Assembly: GCA_034359265.1 (NCBI GenBank)
Contig: CP136893.1
Coordinates: 24,746,001-24,810,000, forward strand
DNA: 64,000 nt
Direction: 5' to 3'
Source: Canna indica
Taxonomy: Eukaryota; Streptophyta; Magnoliopsida; Zingiberales; Cannaceae
Shown here: positions 34,849 through 46,073 of the stretch, in pieces
How positions within the stretch are numbered: position 1 is the first letter of the stretch
Layout of the letters: every line of letters starts with the position of its first letter
Notes under the pieces: generated by a model
Told to the model about the DNA's origin: nothing
The model's input: only the letters and a program-made list of their open reading frames with translations
Database searches by the model: none
Program-made: the position numbers and the translations under genes

Positions 34849-36437
34849 TGTTGGCTTTAGGTTTTCAACCTTAACCTTAATCTCGGTTTTGATGATAACA
34901 AACATGGGACTAATGATTTCATTGAGAATATCTTCAGGTTCCATATCAGTAGCGTTCGATATCCTCGATCAGAAAAATCAGAGAAATCGGATATCAGAAG
35001 GAAATTGATCATCGCGCTCGGGTTCGTCACGGAAAATTCTTGAAGATCGACAAGTTCACCAAAGTTGCTTGGACGAGTCAAAAGGTCACATGGAAAGCTC
35101 TCCAAGATGATGCTCGTTGAAAAGACGAAACTCGAAAATGAAGCGCGGAAGAAATCGGCTAAAAAATACAACTCAGCCTAAGTTTGGTCGACCGGGCGGT
35201 CGACCGAATAGGGTAAAGTAAATGGCACCAACTATTTCGATCGACCGGTCAGTCGACCGACTAGTGCCGAAAAGAGGCAGTAGGCATTTGGTCGACCCGA
35301 CGGTCGACCGAACATAGGGAAGAAAAAAAACAGCAACTACTTCGGTTAATCGAGCAGTCGATCGATCGAAGCCCAAATTGGGCAGTAGCTCGGGCGGTCG
35401 ACCCGTCGGTCGACCGACCTGCGTTTGCTAAAGACACAAGATCGCGTTGATCGACCGATGGGTCGACCAAAGGTCGGGATCGATGATTTGCGTCGGGCGA
35501 TCGACCCGTCGGTCGACCGACCACAGAGTAACAATTGCGGTCGAAGGAGCGGTCGATCAGTCGGTCGACCGACCAATCGATCGGCGGCCTGCAACGGATA
35601 GAAAACTATTCGTTGAGCTGTCGTTTCTTCAGCAGGGTATAAATACACCCTTATATGATTCATTTAATTCTTCTTCCTTGACTCCTACAATTATTTTTGA
35701 GCACTCTAAAAGGAGATTAAAGCCTTCCAACAATTGATTGAAGTGCGCTCTGTTATTCCGCGAACATCCTCTTCAAGCGCACGAGCTGGGCTCAACTCGG
35801 GTATCAATAGAGTTCTACCTCCTGACGAGTTGAAGGCGCCAAAGGCTTGCAAAGGAGCTTTAATCATTGGTTTAATCTTTTAGCTCTTTTAATTGTATTT
35901 TATCATTTATTTGAACGTATTTTCTTTGATTTGGGTTTGTGTGAAGACCTAGGTTGTTAGGTCTTGTTGTGTATAAGTGATTACCTGGTGTTAGGTGTAA
36001 AGCCACTTTTGTAAAATTAATTGTTACTAGGATTAGTTCTAGTTGTCCCTTAGGTTGAGGTGGGAAAGTGCTCTCGGTAGGAAGGCGGGATACTTCCGGG
36101 TGTGGAAGTGTCTTCGTTTGGAGAGCGGAGACTTTCCGGTGAAAAGTTCTCGTTGTAAGGGAAACTCTAATTAATCTAGTAAAACCTAGTTTGGAAATCC
36201 TAAACGGGGTGCTTAGGTAGTGGAGTGAGTAGGCATTGGGGCCGAACTACTATAAATCTTGTGTTTGCATTGATTTCTTGATTGCTTTTATTGCTTTATC
36301 ATTTATAGCTTTCGCATCTAATCATTCGAATTGTAAATTGCCAAATGTTTTATGAAAATGATTAAAATTGAATTTAGGCTAATCAAATTAGTAAACACAC
36401 TATTCACCCCCCCTCTAGTGTCGCCATTTCATCTTCA
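34849..36437 (+). repeat. 5' LTR, family B
   Basis: It starts TGTTGGCTTTAGG and ends CATCTTCA, two bases before the primer-binding site. It contains the U3 array and TATA box (35638-35645). The length is 1589 bp. Confidence 0.88.
35184..35645 (+). promoter_or_regulatory. LTR U3 array of paired GGTCGACC palindromes with TATA box
   Basis: About eight units with spacing near 52 bases start close to 35184, 35234, 35286, 35342, 35391, 35446, 35494 and 35545. Most hold two SalI-type palindromes about four bases apart, and at least six ACCGAC/GTCGGT cores (the DRE/CRT core is RCCGAC) are included. TATAAATA follows at 35638-35645. The stretch is probably the U3 enhancer and core promoter. Confidence 0.65.
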
Positions 36438-36439
36438 AT

Positions 36440-36451
36440 TGGTATCAGAGC
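36440..36451 (+). other. Primer-binding site
   Basis: TGGTATCAGAGC lies two bases after the 5' LTR and is complementary to the 3' end of initiator tRNA-Met, the usual primer of plant copia elements. Confidence 0.9.
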
Positions 36452-36504
36452 GGGGCGTGGATTGAGATTTCACCATCTCGTCTACATCTAGTCTCGATCT
36501 AGAA

Positions 36505-37959
36505 ATGGCTCTAGAGAGTATAACGTTTGCACCACCTAGGTTTGATGAGAAAAATTTTGGTGTTTGGAAAAGTAGGATGTATACTTTTCTTAAAACACAA
36601 AGTTTAGATCTATTGTGCATGCTAAAAAATGAATATGTTGAGCCCACCATTGACATTAATGAGTGCACTCAAGATCAAATTAGATTGTTTGAATTGAATG
36701 CTAAGACAACGCATTTTCTTTATTGTTCATTCTCAAATGATATACTTGAAAAAGTTATGTATTGTTCTTCTGCATTCGATATTTGGGCTTGGTTAAATAT
36801 GTTATATGATTATGCGAAAACCGAAGAGCTTAACACTTTTGTTGAGGGTGGTGATGACAATGGTCATCCCCCTAGTACTAACATCGGTTTTGATGATTTT
36901 AGTGCTTCTAGTCAAAGAAGCAAATCAAAAAGCAGAAAAAAAAGAAGGTGATATGTTACTTGTGAAAGGTAAAGGGGGCACATTAAGAGAAATTGTCATT
37001 TATCAAAGAAAAATGCCAAAAGGAGGACAAGTGCTTCAACATCCACCTCCGAATCACAAGAAGCATCCTCTTGTCATGACTATGAAGGCACATTCAAGGT
37101 TTGCCTCATGGGTATCCATGATGAGATACAATATTCCACTTTTAGTCATGATAAAGATATAGCATATGATAGTGATGCTAGTTCTTCACATTCAATCAAA
37201 ATGTCATATGAAGAATTAGTACAAGAATGTCAAAATATGTGTGTCATGCTTTTGAAGAAAATTAAAAAGGATAACTCTAGACTCACTAAGGATTTGCAAG
37301 CTTTAGAATTAGAAAATAAAAATTTAAAGGGAAATCTAAGTTCCTCAAGTGTTGATTGTCATGGTAGTATTGATGTTTTGAGAACTAGTAATTCTTGCCA
37401 TGAGAATTTTAAGATTGAAATTGAAGACCTAAAAAGTGAGAATATTGACATGAAAAATGAAAATGATGATTTGAAAATTGAATTGAAAAATATGTCAAAA
37501 GTTGAGATTGAGAATTTGAAAGTAGAAAATATGAAAATCAAAAATGAAAATAGTATGATGAAATCTCAAATGCAAGCCTAACATAAATCAATAAATGATT
37601 TGAAAAATGAGGTCATTTTCTTGAATAGGAAAACTAGTAGTTTATCACATATCCCATCTTTTAGAAATCCTAAAAAGAAAAATATTCCATCTAAGAATGC
37701 AAATGTTCATCATGTCTCTCATGCCAAGCATTCTAATATTAGACCTCATGTTCATATGAATGGTAAAAATAAAAAGTTTTATGGAAATTATTTTTGTTGT
37801 GGTATGTATGGGCATGCCATCTATAATTGTGCATTAAAGATGAACCCAAGTGGTGTTAAGTCACTTTGGGTAGCTAAGCCCACTAACCCCCAAGGACCCA
37901 AAGCCATTTGGGTACCAAAAATTTCTTCTCTTGTAGGGGGAGCCACCACTCAAGGGTAA
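36505..37959 (+). pseudogene. Copia gag (nucleocapsid) remnant
   Basis: An ATG at 36505 opens a gag frame (FAPPRFDEKNFGVWKSRM, then IRLFELNAKTTHFLYC), which ends at 36951 after a basic stretch (KSKSRKKRR). Shifted frames carry a coiled-coil segment (about 37200-37580, with LELENKNLKGN and repeated heptads) and a zinc-knuckle region (about 37790-37835). In the knuckle the first Cys of C-x2-C-x4-H-x4-C is Tyr (YFCCGMYGHAIYNC), so it could not bind zinc normally. An IWVPK motif (about 37905) marks the usual gag-protease border of copia elements, but no protease follows. At least two frameshifts and one stop (37581) disable it. Confidence 0.8.
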
Positions 37960-40900
37960 AAAAGAAGTGAAGAGTTGGAGTTGACCATGAACTTAAATGG
38001 AGTATCAATTCTTGGTTGCAACTTCAAACCATCATGATGCCATAGGTATGGAAATTGGCATCTAGGTATACTTTTTATCATCTCCTTACTTTAGATTGTT
38101 TTTATTTAAGTTGGAGTTATGATACTATGTTTAACTTTAATTATTTTCCCCGCTATTGTAAAAGAGTTCTTTGAAAATGTTTTTTATTTTGATTTTCCGA
38201 TCTCCTCGGAGACCTATGTGACCTGTAATGGGCCTAATCGACCTTGCGGTTTTAAATCGTAGGCTAATTGTGGCTTTCGGTTTTCAACCAATAGGAAGGG
38301 TTGGAGATCTTATTTTTCAAAATTTCATATTTTGAGATCTCTTGATTCATTTTGTTATCATGAATGATTTATTTGAAAATGAATCCATGCTATTTAGTGA
38401 AGTTGAAGTTGATAAATGATATTTGGTTTTTCTCTTCACTATTTAGTTTGATAGCTTGCATGTAGATTTGATTTCATGTTCTATTTATAAAGTAATACTT
38501 GCAAGTTATGATAAAATGGAAGGCTAAATAGAATAGATTAGTTTGACTAAATTCATGGATGAGGTATGTTTGTGGTTATTGCATATTTCTAGTCTAATAC
38601 CTCAATTTTCATGATTGATTATGTCTCTATACTCATGATTAGGATTGCATGTTAAAACCCTTAAACTTTCATGAGTATGTAGAATATTAGCACTTAGGCA
38701 AATTTCATCTAATGAAATTTGCTCTAGGTTGACACTCACCATTAGAGACATTCTTTTAAGTCCAAACTAGTTAAGCATACCTAGAGATCTTATTCCTCAA
38801 ATATTTCACATCCTAAGATCTCCTTAGATTCATTTAGATATCATGAAAACCTTCTTTAAAATGAATCTTCACTATCTAGCATAGGTTAAGGTTTTTAAAT
38901 GAAACATTGCATTGACCTTTGCTATTTAGTATGTTAGCTTGCTAGTAGCCTTAATTTCATTGTCTACTAATGAAGTCTACTTGCAAGTTGTGAATGTTAA
39001 TGAAAGGATATGCTATCTAAAAGCAAATGAAAAAGGAAATGAAAAGTTGGGGAAATTTCAAAAAAAAATAAGGTATGGATTAAATTTTGGCAAAAATCTT
39101 AATATAATACTTGAATACTTATGCTTGAGTGATTTCTCTATGCTCATGATTGATTATGCATGATAAATACTTGAATTTTCATGAGTAAGAAATTTTTTGT
39201 TAACTTAGCTCATTTGATATCATGATATTTATGAAATCGAACTAGGTTAAAATTCTTCTTTAGAGATTTCATGTTAAGTTAAAAATGAAACAAACATGTT
39301 TAGATACACATATCACATGAGTCTAGGTATTTAAACTTGAAAATTCATGTCTAGATGAACAAATACAATTTGGGGACTTAAGCTTGAAAAGTTGGACTCA
39401 AGTCAATAAATCGACTTGGTCATTTCATTTTAAGTCCAAACTTCATAAACATGTTTAGGCGTGTTAATAATTAGTTATGTGCTTAAGATTGAAAATTCAT
39501 GTCCAGATGAATAAAGTGACAACTAATTCACCTTAGAGGACTTAAGCTTGAAAAGTTTGACCCAAGTCAATAAATCGACTTGGTCGCTTTACTTTAAGTC
39601 AAAACTTCATAAACATATTTAGGAATAGGTATGACATGTTTCCATGCACTTAGAATGAAAACTTCATATGGATATTGAAAAAATGACATAGAGGTGGTTT
39701 CATGAAAACTTCTTTTGAACCTAGTTGACCCAAGTCAACAAGTTGACTTAAAGGTCTCATTTATGATCCATATTTGAGAAACATGTTTAAATTTACTCAT
39801 GTTAGGTATCTATAGGTTTAAATTTGAAAAATCATAAGTAAATGTAAAGATTGAAACTTAGCAAGTTTCATAAAAACTAGTTTAGTTTTGAATGAAACCA
39901 TGCTAGGTTGATATCTTGACTTAAGGACATAATTTTTATCTCAACCTTGATATATACCCTTTACATGACCATCATGTGGTGTCATGAAAGTTTGAATAAA
40001 AATTGAACAAGTTTTAAGAATAACTGAAAATTATAAAAATACCATTTCAACCTACAATTGGTATAATTTCAGTTATTTCTAGGAAAATATAGAAAAATCC
40101 TTTTTAAATGATTCTTGAAACTACACATTCACTGAAAAATCTAGTTTTATCGGAAAAAAAAATTCAAAACATTTCATCAAGAATCTAATTTATAATGGAA
40201 TTTTGAAGTTAGTCTTTAAAAATGCAAAGTATCATCCTTTTTTGAAATATCGATCTTTTCAATATTTTGATTTCATCTCTAATATCATTCGCATTATTCC
40301 TTGAGTAAAATCATTTCTAAAAATGATTTTGATATATTGAGCGATACCTTAAAAATAAGCTTTTGATTAAATTCAATATAGGATGAAAAATGGTCTTTGA
40401 AAATTCTTTTGAGTTCAAACTTTATTCATGTATTTCAAATGACCATTCAATATTTGGTATCAAAAATTTTCATCCAAAAAATTGGTACCAAAGTTTTTCA
40501 TCAAAAATATGATGTTGTATAGACTTAAAAGTTTGACTTTTTTAAATCTTGAAGTATAGGTTGACCTAAGTCAACAAAGTGAATTAAACATTTCATCTTA
40601 AGCCCAAACTTAATTCATAGACTTACATTATCTCATGTTTGATGTCTAGATGCCAAAGTTTGAGAAAACATGAGTAGATAGCAAAACTTGAAACTTAGCA
40701 TTTTCATGTTCTTCATGTTTATTTCAAATGAAAATATGCTAAGTTCATATTTGGATTAAATGACATTAGTTTCTCTTCAAACTTGATATACATAAGTTAA
40801 ATGACATATCTTTGTGTTTTGAAAGTTTGAATGGAATCTAAAAATGTCATGAAAAAGAAACAATATTCAGTTTGAGAGCATACATGATTTAGCTTTGAAT

Positions 40901-41274
40901 TGTATCTATCATTTTTTTTTTCATGTACGATGTTGTTTCGTATCAAATTATTTGTTTTCCATCCCTTGGTTGAGATTTTTATGTTTCATGAAAAACCTTT
41001 AGAGTCTCAACTTTATGAAAAAATCTTTGTTTCTCATCCCTTTGATTAGATTGTCCTTTCTTGCCCTTTTTGATTGATGTCAAAAGGGGGAGAAATGTAT
41101 AGTTGAAATGGGGAGAAAAGTATAGGTAGAGGGGTGGAAAATATAGGAAATCCATGCATATAGATAGGGGAAGTTTATTCTCATAGATATGCATGTTGAT
41201 AGGGGGAGAAATCCCTAAGTTGATATCCTATATGCTTTAATGATTATATTTTCTTAAGGATGTTTGTCATCATC
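37960..41274 (+). other. Non-coding internal region replacing pol
   Basis: This 3.3-kb AT-rich stretch has no pol motif on either strand. It holds diverged copies of a segment built around GACCCAAGTCAATAAATCGA (39395, 39559, 39727, 40563), each capable of a short hairpin, plus repeated CATGAGTCTAGGT-like and AAACATGTTTAG-like phrases. It ends at the polypurine tract. Confidence 0.7.
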
Positions 41275-41288
41275 AAGAAGGGGGAGAT
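41275..41288 (+). other. Polypurine tract
   Basis: AAGAAGGGGGAGAT directly precedes the 3' LTR. A second purine-rich block (AAAAGGGGGAGAAATG, about 41081-41096) upstream resembles the one in copia element 1. Confidence 0.85.
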
Positions 41289-42858
41289 TGTTGGCTTTAG
41301 GTTTTCAACCTTAGCCTTAATCTCGGTTTTGATGATAACATGGGACTAATGATTTTATTGAGAATATCTTCAGATTCCATATCAGTAGCGTTCGATGTCC
41401 TCGATCGGAAAAATTAGATAAATCAGATATCGAAAGGACATTGATCGTCACGCTCGGGTTCGTCGCGGAAAATTCTTGAAGATCGACGAGTGCACCAAAG
41501 TCGCTTGGACGAGTCCAAAGGTCACATGGAAAGCTCTCCAAGATGATGCTCGTTGAAAAGCCGGAACCTGAAAACAAAGTGCGGAAGAAATCGGCTGAAA
41601 AATACAACTCAGCCTAAGTTCGATCGACCGAGCGGTCGACCGAATAGGGTAAAGTAAATGGCACCAGCTATTTTGATCGACCGGTAAGTCGACCGACTAG
41701 TGCCGAAAAGAGGCAGTAGGCATTCGGTCGACCGAACCTAGGGAAGAAAAAATGCAGCAGCTACTTCGGTCGATCGGGCGATCGGCCGATCGATGCCCAA
41801 ATTGGGCAGTAGCTCGGGCGATCGATCCGTTGGTTGACCAACCTGCGTTTGCTGAAGACGCAAGATCATGTCGGTCGACCAATGGGTCGACCGAAGGTCG
41901 GGATCGATGATTTTGCGTCGGACGATCGACCCGTCAGTCGATCGACCACAGAGTAAAAATGGCGGTCGAAGGAGCGGTCGATCGGTCGGTCAACCGACCA
42001 ATCGACTGGCTGCCTGCAACAGATAGAAAACTATCCATTGAGCTACCATTTCTTCGGCAGGGTATAAATACACTCTTATATGATTCATTTAATTCTTCTT
42101 CCTTGACTCCTACAATTATTTTTGAGCACTCTAAAACGAGATTAAAGCCTTCCAACAATTGATTGAAGTGCGCTCTGTTGTTCCGCGAACATCCTCTTCA
42201 AGCGCACGAGCTGGGCTCAACTCGGGTATCGATAGAGTTCTACCTCCTGACGAGTTGAAGGCACCAAAGGCTTGCAAAGGAGCTTTAATCATTAGTTTAA
42301 TCTTTTAGCTCTTTTGATTGTATTTTATCGTTTATTTGAACGTATTTTCTTTGATTTGGGTTTGTGTGAAGACCTAGGGTGTTAGGTCTTGTTGTGTATA
42401 AGTGATTACCTGGTGTTAGGTGTAAAGCCACTTTTGTAAAATTAATTATTACTAGGATTAGTTCTAGTTGTCCCTTAGGTTGAGGTGGGAAAGTGCTCTC
42501 GGTAGGACGGCGGGATACTTCCAAGTGTGGAAGTGTCTTCGGTTGGAGAGCGAAGACTTTCCGATGAAAAGTCTTCATTGTAAGGGAAACTCTAACTAAT
42601 CTCATAAAACCTAGTGTGGAAATCCTAAACGGGATGCTTAGGTAGTTGAGTAGGCATTGGGGCCGAACCACTATAAATCTTGTGTTTGCATTGATTTCTT
42701 GATTGCTTTTATTGCTTTATCATTTATAGCTTCCGCATCTAATCATTTGAATTGTAAATTGCCAAATGTTTTAAGAAAATGATTAAAATTGAATTTAGGC
42801 TAATCGAATTAGTAAACACACTATTTACCCCCCCTCTAGTGTCGCCATTTCGTCTTCA
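41289..42858 (+). repeat. 3' LTR, family B
   Basis: It starts TGTTGGCTTTAGG and ends CGTCTTCA, followed by GTTGT. The length is 1570 bp. Relative to the 5' LTR it lacks CAAA near position 52. It also contains the U3 array (about 41619-42012) and TATAAATA (42063-42070). Confidence 0.88.
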
Positions 42859-43614
42859 GTTGTTGATCGTCAAAGCGAGCCCAAGCTAATTAAGCTCTAG
42901 AAGGCACCAATCTCTCTTTAGAATGCTTATCTTGGTTGTTGAGATAGAGAAAAGAAGTTAGGTGAGGGATATTTATAATCCCTCAATCGAACGGCTCCTC
43001 AACGGGCATTTTTTCGCCCGCTGAACGTCGTTCGGTCGCTTGCCGATCGATCGTCGATCGACTGACCGATCGATCGCCCAGCGACCGCTGGCAATTCTTG
43101 CTTCAACAGCTCTGTTCGACCGATCAGAGGGTCGACCGCCAGAGTCGCGATTCTTCTTCTCTGTTGTCCGGTCGACCGAATAAGCTATTGCCATTTTTTG
43201 GCCTCGATCGATCGACCGACCGGTCGACCGAAGTAGCCTTCTTCCATTTTTTACCCATCTTCTGTCGACCGAATTGGCTACTGCCAATTTTCAACCCAAT
43301 TCAGTCGACCGACCGGTCGACCAAACCTGGGCTGGAAATTTTTCTTTTGGTCTTCTCGTTTTGCGCTTTGTTTTTCGGTTCCGTTTCTTCAACGTGCTTC
43401 AACTTGAAGGACTTTCTATGTTTTCTTTTGATTTGTCCAAGCCATTTGTGCACACATTGGTTTGTTTCAAGATCGATCATTTCACGCTTTGACTTGTCAT
43501 TTATCGATCCTGCAATTTTCATACTTCAAGAATCTTGTTAAATATATTTGGTTTGTTATCATCAAAATAGTCATGAAGAGAATAGAGTATGAAGGAAGAA
43601 ACCTTCAGCCAACA

Positions 43615-45475
43615 CTAAAATCCTGGTAGGAATAAAATCTGTTTGACTTTAAGGCAAGTTAAGCCAACCCCCATCCAACCAAGACTATCTGGAGCAAAGA
43701 ATAAGACCAGTCTTGTTCTGGAGAAGAGACCAAATAGTAGAAGTATAAGAACAAAAGAAAAAGATATGCTCATTTTCAGTAGGATTCTGACACAAATGGC
43801 ATTCATAAAAAGAAATCAAACCAATATGATGAAGGTAAGCTCTAGTGAGAAACCTACCTTGCAAGAGTCTCCAAAGAAAAAGAAGAATCTTAGAATCTTA
43901 GGAGGAAGCTTAAGCTGCCATAAATTAGACCAGGAAATATTATCATTGTTACCCTGAAGGTTATAGCTTCTTAGAAAGGAGTAGGCTAAACTTTGGTAAC
44001 AGACCCATTAGCCTTCTTATCCCAAATCCAGGTATCATCATCGAGGATAGAAGGCAACTGAATTTTCTAATAGATTCCCACAGAGAAGTATCAAAATAAA
44101 CAAAACCATAAGCATCATTCCAAACATTATCAATCATAAGCTGACTCACAGAAAAGGAAGAGAGATCAATATCAATATTAACATAAGTAGGCTTGTTAAT
44201 TAAAGGCATATCTAAACACCAAAAGTCATTCAAGGCATTGGTAGAATTACCGGAGTTAATGAGTTTTTTAAAGCCAAAGCTAAGGGCCTTAAAAGCAGAA
44301 GTAAATAATTTCTCAGAACACTTTTTAGGAGTAATGATAGGGGTTTGAGAAATCAAAGGATATTTACTCTTAACAAGCCTCACCCAAAGAGAGTCCTCAT
44401 TATCTCGGTAAGAGTAGACTCTTTTAAGTTGTAAAGACTTAGCCTTAAAACGAAGGTCATTCACACCCAAACCACCTGATTTAGTTAAAGTAATAGTATC
44501 CCAGCTAATTCAACGCAAACCTTTACTAGCCTCGTTAGGAGACCAAATGAACTGCTTGACTTTGGAATTAATGTTGTCAATGACTTTCTTAGTAATCCAA
44601 GAAACAACAAGAATGTGCAAGGGAATAGAGTTTAATATAGAATTAGCAAGCACAATCCTACCAGCTTAGGAAATAAAATTATTTTGCCAACTACCAATTC
44701 TTTTTTGAACATTTTCTAAAAAAAGTCATAAGAATTAGAAGATGCTCTCCTAGGGGAAATAATAGATCCAAGATATTTAAATGGAAAGTTTTCACATTTC
44801 ATACCAAGGGTAGAACAAACATTATGCTTAACATAATGAGGGGTAAACTTAGGAAAAAATATCTCAAACTTATCAAAGTTAACAGCACCAATTAAGGTCA
44901 TATATTGAGAAATGATATTTTTAATGCAATTAAGACCTTTATTAGTGGCTCTAAAAACAACACATCATCAACATGCATAATATGGGATAAGTGAAAAGAA
45001 TTTCTAATCTTGAAAGAAATAATTTGTTTACAACAGACAACTTTATTAAGAAGATTAGTAAGAGTTTAAGCCACCACAATGTAAAAATAGGGGGATAAAG
45101 GATCCCCTTGTCTCACCCCTCTACGGGAGGGAAAAAATGGGAAGTATTGTCATTAACTAGACAAGTAAAGTTAGGGGAAGAGGTACATGCTTTAATCCAG
45201 CTAATAAAACTATGAGGGAAAATTGTACTATGAAGGGAGAATAGCCTCCCAAGAAAGCTTATCAAATGCCTTATCAAGACCTAATTTGACTAAGATATAA
45301 GGTTTTTGACTCATGGAAGAATAAATGGAATGAGCAATCTCCAGAACAGGCATGATGTTATCTTGAATATTTCTTCCTTCCTTTAAGGAAGGCAGTTTGC
45401 TCAGGAGAAATTAAAAAGGGAAGGATAGGTTTCAATCTGTCACGAGAATAGCCTTCCTTTAAGGTAGGCTTATTA
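43615..45475 (-). pseudogene. LINE 2 reverse transcriptase remnant
   Basis: On the minus strand, near 45100, the sequence encodes a GVRQGDPLSP-type motif. Further on, NFDKFEIFFPKF and FPFKYLGSIISPRRAS (44901-44716) match the RT palm-thumb region, and 44470-43961 carries the connection region (LWVRLVKSKYPL, NALNDFWCLDMPL). Frames are broken many times. It ends at the copia solo LTR (43614) and resumes at 34196. Confidence 0.7.
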
Positions 45476-46073
45476 GAAGGACGCGAGCCACGCGGCCTGT
45501 GGCTCACGTCGTCTTGGGAAGACGCAAGAGGCGTGGCTGCGTCTTCTTGGGAAGATGCCGAGTAAGATTTACATTTTTTATAATATATATTCTTTAAAAA
45601 TAATTTAAAAATATATATTTAATCGGGTAATTGGATCGGATCTCGGGTAATCGGGTTTCAAACCTTGAAACTCGAGATCTGACCCGATTATAGTCGGGTT
45701 TGAACAAACTGAACCCAACCTGGCTCGATAACCTGACCCGACCCGACCCGATTAATTCGGTTCAGGTCGATTTCTCGAGTTCATTAGGTCAGATTTGACC
45801 CATAAATAGTTCTATTTGTCTTGTTCTGCTTTATATATATAAATACATAACCCTATAAACTTTTAAATAAAATAAATAGCAAATGATGGCTCATTAAAAT
45901 GTCCAGCAGGTTCAACACTCTCATGCCATGCATGCGTGTTTGTCGGTTAATTAAAGATATACTTGTAGGTGTGGCGGATTTAAAAGCTTTTATTAATCGA
46001 TTCGAATACTTATGTACAAGCATATAAACCAATAATATACATAAAAGAAAATAAATTATAACTGATCACACTA
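45476..46073. other. Spacer with GACCCGACCC-type low-complexity text
   Basis: GACGC-rich phrases (45480-45560) and CGGGT/ACCCG repeats (45605-45790) give way to AT-rich DNA. It resembles 24589-24800; I could not assign it to a family. Confidence 0.4.

Larger units (their letters stand above)
34849..42858 (+). mobile_element. Full-length copia family B element with gag but no pol (8.0 kb)
   Basis: The 5' LTR (34849-36437) and 3' LTR (41289-42858) are flanked by the perfect target duplication GTTGT (34844-34848 and 42859-42863). A primer-binding site and a polypurine tract are present. The 4.85-kb internal region carries a broken gag and about 3.3 kb of non-coding DNA, with no protease, integrase, RT or RNase H. 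It would need enzymes from an autonomous relative, as proposed for LARD-type elements. By eye the LTRs differ by roughly 8% over their first 300 bases, mostly transitions. Confidence 0.88.
34197..43614 (-). mobile_element. Copia-type solo LTR (minus) split by a full-length element
   Basis: On the minus strand it starts TGTTGGCTGAAGG at 43614 and ends CACCCAACA at 34197; about 1400 bp remain when the 34849-42858 insertion is removed. The flanks CAAAA and CTAAA are a 5-bp duplication with one difference. It carries a TATA box (complement of 42970-42977) and a U3 palindrome array (about 43030-43325). It is related to families A and B but distinct at its start. Confidence 0.75.
26160..45475 (-). 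mobile_element. LINE 2, one element split by three nested insertion blocks
   Basis: Four pieces on the minus strand belong together: 45475-43615 (reverse transcriptase and zinc-binding part), 34196-33729 (RNase H start), 29614-29555 and 26335-26160 (RNase H end and 3' tail). Across the hAT insertion the reading continues in one frame once the duplicated GCTCTTAA is counted once (...NPPRLRATVKHI...). Across the 3.2-kb LTR it continues towards KEVHEAHCAANRA, close to the EANR motif found near the end of LINE RNase H domains. The insertions are 26336-29554, 29615-33728 and 34197-43614. The 5' end is missing at 45475, and the exact 3' end near 26160-26170 (an A-run on the plus strand) is uncertain. 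Confidence 0.75.

Noticed and set aside
35184..35590. Palindrome array as a CRISPR array, recombination site or attachment site
   Set aside because: It is a eukaryotic LTR, the spacers are similar to each other, and the array sits at a fixed distance upstream of the TATA box in several LTR copies.
24595..45790. GACGC- and GACCCGACCC-rich text at 24.6-24.8 kb and 45.5-45.8 kb as two halves of one split element
   Set aside because: The two stretches are only loosely similar and do not join in a unique way; they are more likely separate copies or simple low complexity.
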